Part shown: in pieces, positions 61,801 to 64,000 of the stretch | Layout of the letters: the number at the start of each line of letters is the position of its first letter | Position numbering within the stretch: position 1 is the stretch's first letter | NCBI GenBank assembly: GCA_902615915.1 | Contig: CACMQQ010000004.1 | Coordinates: 1-64,000 of the forward strand | Direction: 5' to 3' | DNA length: 64,000 nucleotides | Origin: an uncultured Fidelibacterota bacterium | GTDB lineage: Bacteria > Fidelibacterota > Marinisomatia > Marinisomatales > TCS55 | The notes under the pieces: generated by a model | What the model saw: the letters and a program-made list of their open reading frames with translations, nothing else | Told to the model about the DNA's origin: nothing | The model's database searches: none | Made by a program: the position numbers and the translations under genes

Positions 61801-64000
61801 TACCCTTTCCTGATGGAATTACAAAAACCAATGATAGTACATTTGTACTTGGTATCAAAACAGAAGGGATTCAAAGTGGAAGGGAACAGCTTACCGTAAG
61901 ACCTTCACCTGGTGCAGTCTACGATAGAGCGGGAAATGCAGCAGATTTCTTCTCACAGCAAAACAATATTGGTAGATTAAATGATAAACAACTTCCGATC
62001 AGACCGACCGGACTAGTTGCCATTCCCGGTGACCGCAAAGTTACCCTTGGATGGAATCTCAGTAATGATCCTGATATTGCTAAATACTACATATATTACG
62101 ATACTAACTCAGATCCCACAACTCTTCGTGATTCCACTTTGAGCGCTTTTCAATCGAACAAATTGATCACCCCGCTTATCAATGGAACTACTTATTACTT
62201 TAAAGTTGCAGCTGTAGATAGTTCAAACAATATCAGCATTAAAACGCTTGGTGCAAGTGCTTCTCCTATCAAAGGTTCGGTATATACTGTCAAAACAGAC
62301 ACTTCAGGAGGATTTGATTTCTCTAGAATTCAAGATGCGATCAATGTCAGTAAAGATATAGATACCGTTTTGATCTATCCAGGTAATTATAAGGGAGGAA
62401 TTAATTTCACTGGAAAGAAAATTGTAGTGGGATCGTTGTTTCTTACAACTGGCGATACAGCTTATATCGATTCAACGGTCATTGATGGAGAAGAATCAAC
62501 CAGCGCTGCAACGTTTATATCAGGGGAGGACTCTACCTCTGTTCTTATAGGATTATCGCTAACCAATGGATATACCACTATCAATGGTGGAGGTGGAATT
62601 CGTATTGAAAATTCAGATCCTAGATTAAAAAATCTAAAGGTCTTTTCAAATTTTGCCAATATTGGAGGGGGGGGCATCAGCTGTGAAGCTTGTGATTCTA
62701 GAATCACCAATGTTACAATAAACAATAACTCTTCATCTGGAAAAGGAGGTGGAATTAGAATTTTCAATGGATCAAACCCAGAACTAATTAATGTTGCTAT
62801 TAATTCCAATTCTGCAACGGAACAAGGTGGTGGAATATCCATTGAAGGTCTACCTGGAAATAATATTGATCTTGAATTCAATAGATTAACTGTTCAAGAA
62901 AATACTTCGGCAACGGTTGGTGGTGGAATATATCTTTATATATCTAAACTTAATCTATCAAAAGCATTCCTGATGAAGAATTCTGCCTCGACTAAAGGGG
63001 GAGGTATTTCGATAGAATGGGATTCAGATCTTACAATTGAGAATTCATTCATTTTAGGAAATACATTGACTGCAGGGGACCAGGGATCTAATATCTATAT
63101 AGGTAAATCAGATCAGATCATTGGCTCAACTGAGAAACTTCAAGCAATTAATATCAATGTAGTTGACACCGTTTCCTCAAATATTTCAATGTATTCCAAT
63201 GGTCTTATCAAGCCATTATTGATCAATTCTATTAATGTAGGAAAATTGGATGCAGCTGTTCCTACCTATAACTTTGATTTGAATTATAGTTATTGCGATG
63301 ACTGTACCAATCTCCTGACTTTCACGACCAATCCTGGAAACCTGACTGGAGATTTGCCGTTCATTGATATGGATAAAGAAAACTTTGAACTTACCGATGA
63401 TTCCCCTCTTTTAAGCGCTGCTGCCCTATCTTTCACCACTATTACAGGTAAAACATATAATGCTCCAAGCGTTGATCTAAACGGAAGATCTAGGCCTAAT
63501 CCCATTGGATCAATACTTGACATAGGCGCAATTGAAAGTGAATTTTCAGGCAAAACACTTGCTACGACCGGCATTACAGACGGCCTTTCGATTTCAAGTG
63601 AGCTTGATTTTAGCAATATCACTTCCACCCTATCCTCAAGATGGAATCCATATTTGAACGACTCTCTCAATACCTATACCTATGAATTTGCGATTGGCGA
63701 TAGTAGTTCTAGTAACAATGTAAAAGATTGGACCAATAATGGATTTAATACCCAAGTAACTGTATCAGGATTAAATCTGCAAAATAGTGTGACCTATTAT
63801 TTCAGTGTTCGGGTTTTAAATAAGAACGGAACAATTCTTTCTACTATGAGAACGGACGGTGTTCTCATTGATACACAAAAGCCAGTTATCAGCGGTATTC
63901 ATGATGGATCAGATAGCGACATTGATTGGTACGGATTAGATAGCGAAGGCACGGTCATTTTTAACGTTATCGATAATTCGGGTGTAAATATCTACGAATT
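52815..64000 (+). CDS. Giant multidomain secreted surface protein, 3' end beyond the window
   Basis: At least 3,728 codons from ATG 52815; I followed the frame at many points to base 64000 without finding a stop. A signal peptide (about 1-26; PFIFFLLACASTLFAQ) is followed by a glycine-rich region (about 70-305), then 14 Ig-like repeats of about 110 residues (SwmB-type). Three blocks of seven propeller-type repeats are interleaved. An FN3 domain (about 3060-3150), a beta-helix with a choice-of-anchor-Q-like end (about 3155-3575), and a second FN3-like domain (about 3580-3685) follow. Catalytic motifs are absent. The likely role is an adhesin or matrix protein exported across the outer membrane. 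The anchor or sorting end is not in view. The gene looks richer in GC than its neighbours. Confidence 0.85.
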   Translation, partial: MFNLRSSLTFPFIFFLLACASTLFAQTTYTFTNAGATGRYGPTQSQINNTYGSGSSLNGSVTINTQGIQEWTVPANGTYTIEAWGARGGGASGSNYGKGARMKGDFTLSQGDVLKIVVGQMGGQQNSGSGGGGTFVVKKTGNNASDITALIVAGGGGGVYTSSSAIHNSHAVTSNNGQSTQNKSGGSNGGGGSGDTGSGASGGGGLTGNGTSGSYGTYGEAFINGAEGGNHSSYSQCVGGFGGGGGTHGNTGGGGGGGGYSGGAGGRHDSNYGNGGGGGSYNNGSNQSNEAGMWDDHGKVVITACTGFCFESLGISNDNTYADLTLSAGGYNTNGGSGALEANDFSFTFSRNGGVATNATISSIKKNNNTSEGSASALTGGETVIRFFLNLTGTPVGIETITIAPANGSSIYNTSGTAMSSSASIQDAFTDKNGPYITAASINSENTQVSVTLSETAYSTNGGSGDLAKEDFSLSISGGSASLSSATPTALSKSGDIYTLTFGVSGTASGQEVLTVSPVANSIYDASGNASTASQSNNTVFLYDKRLAQNTNLEHDLNYGVWNKLIKMNQNAFVLQYSGSSSDGFLQTFTTSSDGNTITQVLEKEWGTKNDVYYPSFIRMSEDTYLIAYYGYNSGIKHDGTSVSNTWGQWLSVFQIKSDGSVINELGNFLHDTYTNSDPYNDLIKIDDDTYALAYKSYNYGPQTSGSWGGWIKTFKVNGGNINQVNELQHYASSDSYWHSWERLSATTYALAWQGSGGDGYITTFTISTDGATITEIAELEHDGNNGSYNSFAKLDDDTYVLAYTGDGSDGHISTFTIPTNGASITKVATLEHDNSYGIFNSLVKIDQNKFMLAYKASDNDGHVKMFTIPDDGSSITEALTFEHETSYNQWNSLQILDYDNFILAYEGSSNDGYIKTFNYPQIATSTLPRISTSTIAANNSTIAVTFNEPVFNTTGGSGNLEASDFSLALSGGNATLASATPTSISASGNTYTLGMNLSGEASGFEKITVTPVNDGIFDASDNEATTTQLNNEVYLRAIGAPIITATSVDAYNTKLTVKFLKPIFNTNSGSGLPEVSDFSLALSGGTATLTSATPTSISGRNGPELEFTFSTSGVADGNETITITPVQNALWDIDGTVVSNSQSNNTATLNASFMNPITNFEHNSGNATHNSMIHISGDVYAIAYEGSNNKGTIQTISITSAGGVTNSSYIASEEHDDNNGEYNQLVHLTGTKYVLFYRGQSSDGFAKVFNISNNGQTIEAISSALEFATNDAQHISALKITDSTLVAAWQRSNDDNYITTFKVSSDGSSITSTVSTNHDGSYGRSNSLVRADEDTYILSYNGSSNYGRVQTFTIPPDGSSITEVANAAFSDNSYSYWNSMIQIDHDTYVNAGYSYNTSGANGYYGVLETFTIPLDGSSITSVATLKYTDQNLGTHNKLFKLNDSEFVLAYEGKNGDGYLEMYSVSSNGATLTKKWQNEFDISNMEWPSITRLDKNTIAIAYAGGSSDGYIQTFDIGTSDNTGPTITFNSLNYDNNQLTVGLNEKAYDTNSGSGDLEVGDFALSITNGVATIGSATPTSISRIGDHQYVLGFSLSGTPNGSEQLAVVPIANSIFDINGTASSASQSNNTVNLFEKVLPTISSTALAADNSTITATFSEAVFKSRSASGTGFAGNGDLEVNDFVLSMSGGVATLGSATPTSISKSSNAYTLGINYIGLPNGSEVITVIPAQDAIYDNTGNIASTTQSNNTKTFNSEKIRIAKSLEFETGYAQFLSLLKRDADTYIAAFMYNSNDRNGDGYLSAFNISADGETLTEVNINNSSRWQWESNDYAQGNWVQVDTNTFALAFWDYGNGGYINTFDISADGSTVSEKKQRFQFSASSSTWDGYYNSFIKLSSSIYVIAYQDNSNRGVIATFTISDDGNTIVKKDSEYYISGGGSNNYMAWNSLVKIDDNTIANAHSGASGGAEGWITTYNIDPSSGDITGASGSQNTYVNRLKHDNVQGKFNSLVHLGSDKYVLAYAGSGDDGYLTSFTISADGATITEIEQLEHDTNRGFYNKLITISEEAVLLVYSGDDNDGGNDSYDGYIKSISINSNGTGISVSATDEFETQKGEYTDIADIDGNTFAVVSEGYGSDGFIRTFNVRASDQSAPTITSRSLAADNATIAVTFNEDVYAVSNGTGDLQTSDFELSISGGSATLSSTTPTSISRSGNVYTLGIGLNSPASGTETITVKPVANSIFDLAGNISVTNQSNNTATLNDKLGPSITGIVITNDNSSVNVTLAETAYPGTANSGALIADDWVLSIPDTNSTAKLGSATPTSIAKSGNTYTLGLNIVGTPDGAEVLKVSPAANSIYDVLDNISSTTQSNNTANLKDKAPATITAVNVSNDNTSVAVTISEAVYSSNNGSGDLEKGDFTFTMSGGAASLSSATPTTISKSGNVYTLGFGLSGTPSGAEIINVSPVANSIYDALGNTSLTSQSNNTANLKDKAKPIISNLELANNNGTIAVTFSESVFSNINGSGDLDSLDFVLSMSGSGASLSQANPTTISKNGNIYTLGIGLNGTPTGAENLIVKPALNAIYDSSGNTADTTQAGNSKTLNDKFAPTITAVAPSSDNTSIVVSFSETVFKASNGNGDLEVSDFKLSMSGGRAILKSATPTSISKSGNNYTLGINVSGIGTGKEVIAAIPIASSIYDNAGNVALSTQASNTTYLKDLSGPIIVSMTPENQNNNLVVTFDEPAFTSSNGTGILDTSDVTLTLTGGTATLITSKPDTITQSGNAYTFDLDLNGKVNGFEVLKFQLAFNAVYDSLGNVANPIQAISEVNLIDQTAPTFAKITMENDNSAVNVKFSNPVFNKTGGSGSLEKEDFVLKLEGGTATLDGSTPNSIAYIDSTSSYQLSISITGTPDGYEKLTVSPSANSIYDAADNIANTEQAINSTNLIDKALPVIKSIDIASSNATVTVNLSEPVFSTAVGIGELSFADFLLTIAGGTANLPLPFPDGITKTNDSTFVLGIKTEGIQSGREQLTVRPSPGAVYDRAGNAADFFSQQNNIGRLNDKQLPIRPTGLVAIPGDRKVTLGWNLSNDPDIAKYYIYYDTNSDPTTLRDSTLSAFQSNKLITPLINGTTYYFKVAAVDSSNNISIKTLGASASPIKGSVYTVKTDTSGGFDFSRIQDAINVSKDIDTVLIYPGNYKGGINFTGKKIVVGSLFLTTGDTAYIDSTVIDGEESTSAATFISGEDSTSVLIGLSLTNGYTTINGGGGIRIENSDPRLKNLKVFSNFANIGGGGISCEACDSRITNVTINNNSSSGKGGGIRIFNGSNPELINVAINSNSATEQGGGISIEGLPGNNIDLEFNRLTVQENTSATVGGGIYLYISKLNLSKAFLMKNSASTKGGGISIEWDSDLTIENSFILGNTLTAGDQGSNIYIGKSDQIIGSTEKLQAININVVDTVSSNISMYSNGLIKPLLINSINVGKLDAAVPTYNFDLNYSYCDDCTNLLTFTTNPGNLTGDLPFIDMDKENFELTDDSPLLSAAALSFTTITGKTYNAPSVDLNGRSRPNPIGSILDIGAIESEFSGKTLATTGITDGLSISSELDFSNITSTLSSRWNPYLNDSLNTYTYEFAIGDSSSSNNVKDWTNNGFNTQVTVSGLNLQNSVTYYFSVRVLNKNGTILSTMRTDGVLIDTQKPVISGIHDGSDSDIDWYGLDSEGTVIFNVIDNSGVNIYE
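53020..53730 (+). repeat. Glycine-rich N-terminal region of the giant protein
   Basis: The translation from about residue 70 to 305 is dominated by G, S, N and T with runs of GGGGG. The frame starts with GTYTIEAWGARGGGASG and ends with KVVITACTGFC, like the glycine-rich domains seen in ALK-type receptors and many bacterial surface proteins. The encoding DNA is G-rich on the coding strand. Confidence 0.75.
53277..53648 (+). repeat. Five copies of a 12-base G-rich motif
   Basis: GGTGGGGGTGGC occurs at 53277, 53418, 53538, 53568 and 53637, always on the plus strand and in frame. Copies four and five are extended by GGTGGCGG-type sequence. The motif codes for part of the GGGG runs and has the base pattern needed for a G-quadruplex. 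Confidence 0.8.
53740..54446 (+). repeat. Ig-like (SwmB-type) repeats 1-2
   Basis: Two repeats of about 110 residues. The second runs from GPYITAASINSENTQVSVTL through GSGDLAKEDFSLSISGG to ASQSNNTVFLYDK. The first is the most divergent of the set and follows the glycine-rich region. Confidence 0.7.
54471..55574 (+). repeat. Seven-repeat propeller-type block 1
   Basis: Seven repeats of about 46-65 residues, each with a histidine/aspartate opening such as LEHDGNNGSYNSF, a middle such as DDDTYVLAYTG, and an end such as SDGHISTFTIPTNGASITKV. The count of seven and the length per repeat suggest one closed seven-bladed beta-propeller. Confidence 0.7.
55587..56268 (+). repeat. Ig-like (SwmB-type) repeats 3-4
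   Basis: Two repeats with openings STIAANNSTIAVTFNEPVF and TSVDAYNTKLTVKFLKPIF, each carrying DFSLALSGG and an ATPTSIS motif. They end at NEVYLRA and SNNTATLNA. Confidence 0.75.
56295..57362 (+). repeat. Seven-repeat propeller-type block 2
   Basis: Seven repeats, opening with FEHNSGN, EEHDDNN, LEFATND, TNHDGSY, AFSDNSY, LKYTDQN and NEFDISN. Each contains a DTY/LAY-type strand followed by an SxDGY-type turn, as in block 1. Confidence 0.7.
57384..58073 (+). repeat. Ig-like (SwmB-type) repeats 5-6
   Basis: Two repeats ending ASQSNNTVNLFEK and TQSNNTKTF. The sixth has a short insertion (SRSASGTGFAGNGDLE) before its DF motif. Confidence 0.75.
58101..59243 (+). repeat. Seven-repeat propeller-type block 3
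   Basis: Seven repeats, opening with LEFETGY, a SSRWQWE segment, FQFSASS, SEYYISG, LKHDNVQ, LEHDTNR and DEFETQK. Insertions in repeats one, four and six make it longer than block 2, but the count is again seven. Confidence 0.7.
59262..61988 (+). repeat. Ig-like (SwmB-type) repeats 7-14 in an uninterrupted run
   Basis: Eight repeats of about 110 residues. A typical copy has ATIAVTFNE, then DFELSISGGSATLSS, then PTSISRSGNVYTLG, and ends NQSNNTATLND. Repeats 7-11 are closely alike and 12-14 are more divergent. Adjacent copies are joined without a linker. Confidence 0.8.
61995..63870 (+). other. FN3, beta-helix and second FN3-like domain of the giant protein
   Basis: An FN3 domain (KVTLGWNLSNDPDIAKYYIY to TYYFKVAAVDSSNN) ends near 62270. 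Then comes a right-handed beta-helix (about 62280-63540), starting TVKTDTSGGFDFSRIQDAIN with repeated GGGI turns (GGGGIRIEN, GGGGISCE, GGGIRIFN, GGGISIEG, GGGIYLYI). It closes with DLNGRSRPNPIGSILDIGAI, the choice-of-anchor-Q pattern. A second FN3-like domain follows, with YEFAIGDSSSSNNVKDWTNN and VTYYFSVRVLNKNG. Further sequence toward 64000 starts a new domain. Confidence 0.75.

Noticed and set aside
53740-61988. CRISPR-like periodicity of the repeats.
   Set aside because: Units are about 330 bases and coding, with diverged copies and no short identical repeats with spacers.
55577-63670. Many minus-strand ORFs of 68-139 codons inside the giant gene, several with similar sequences.
   Set aside because: They are antisense shadows of the Ig-like repeats and beta-helix; their mutual similarity comes from the repeats on the plus strand. 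They lack ribosome sites and no domain is recognised.

Overview
The window is an AT-rich, gene-dense bacterial chromosome segment. The combination of a PorU-like C25 peptidase with a FlgD-type C-terminal domain, a DAP-type MurE, a CsgG/LpoB-like plus DUF5683-like protein and TPR/LuxR-type regulators points to the Fibrobacteres-Chlorobi-Bacteroidota neighbourhood. A marine Marinimicrobia (SAR406)-like genome is my best guess. This is inference from gene content and composition, not from a search. No rRNA, tRNA, CRISPR array, transposase or prophage was seen, and no gene-free stretch exceeds 300 bases.

Layout. 1-8564 (minus strand): start of lapB (cut by the window edge), lapA, miaB, an M23 envelope peptidase, an acidic coiled-coil protein, a 54-residue membrane protein, an FAD oxidoreductase, serA and aconitase. 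8668-30622 (plus strand): a PorU-like surface peptidase, maf and rodZ, then a nearly gap-free division and cell-wall (dcw) cluster from mraZ to ftsZ. The dcw cluster has its own promoter, MraZ boxes, and a bidirectional terminator shared with the convergent rpmB. 31029-37662 (plus): dusB, pruA, sucCD, ndk, a SPOR lipoprotein and a DUF177 protein. 37672-42712 (plus): rpmF, fabH, fabD, fabG, acpP, fabF and rnc, a classical fatty-acid operon. 42702-47947 (minus): a bifunctional nuclease, a sugar-phosphate isomerase, a polyprenyl synthase, a phosphohexomutase, a small GGQ release-factor-like protein and murQ.

48004-64000 is the accessory part and the most interesting. It holds a minus-strand winged-helix protein, a divergent TPR membrane regulator with a LuxR-like output domain, and a short gene that is a free-standing copy of that output domain. 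These are followed by a protein with two CsgG/LpoB-like domains and a DUF5683-like membrane tail, a cohesin-like lipoprotein, and an open reading frame of at least 3,728 codons that runs off the window. That giant secreted protein has a glycine-rich head, then pairs of Ig-like repeats alternating with three blocks of exactly seven propeller-type repeats. Eight more Ig-like repeats, an FN3 domain, a right-handed beta-helix and a second FN3-like domain follow. A 17-base sequence occurs once on each side of the TPR regulator in inverted orientation and is a good operator candidate. I infer a regulated cell-surface adhesion or matrix module, in which the regulators control an outer-membrane apparatus and a giant surface protein. 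The linkage is by gene order only.

Many genes here start with TTG (lapB, acn, serA, ftsI, fabH, fabD, rnc, the polyprenyl synthase and the cohesin-like lipoprotein). Several other starts were moved to internal ATG codons on the basis of ATGA or TAATG overlaps.
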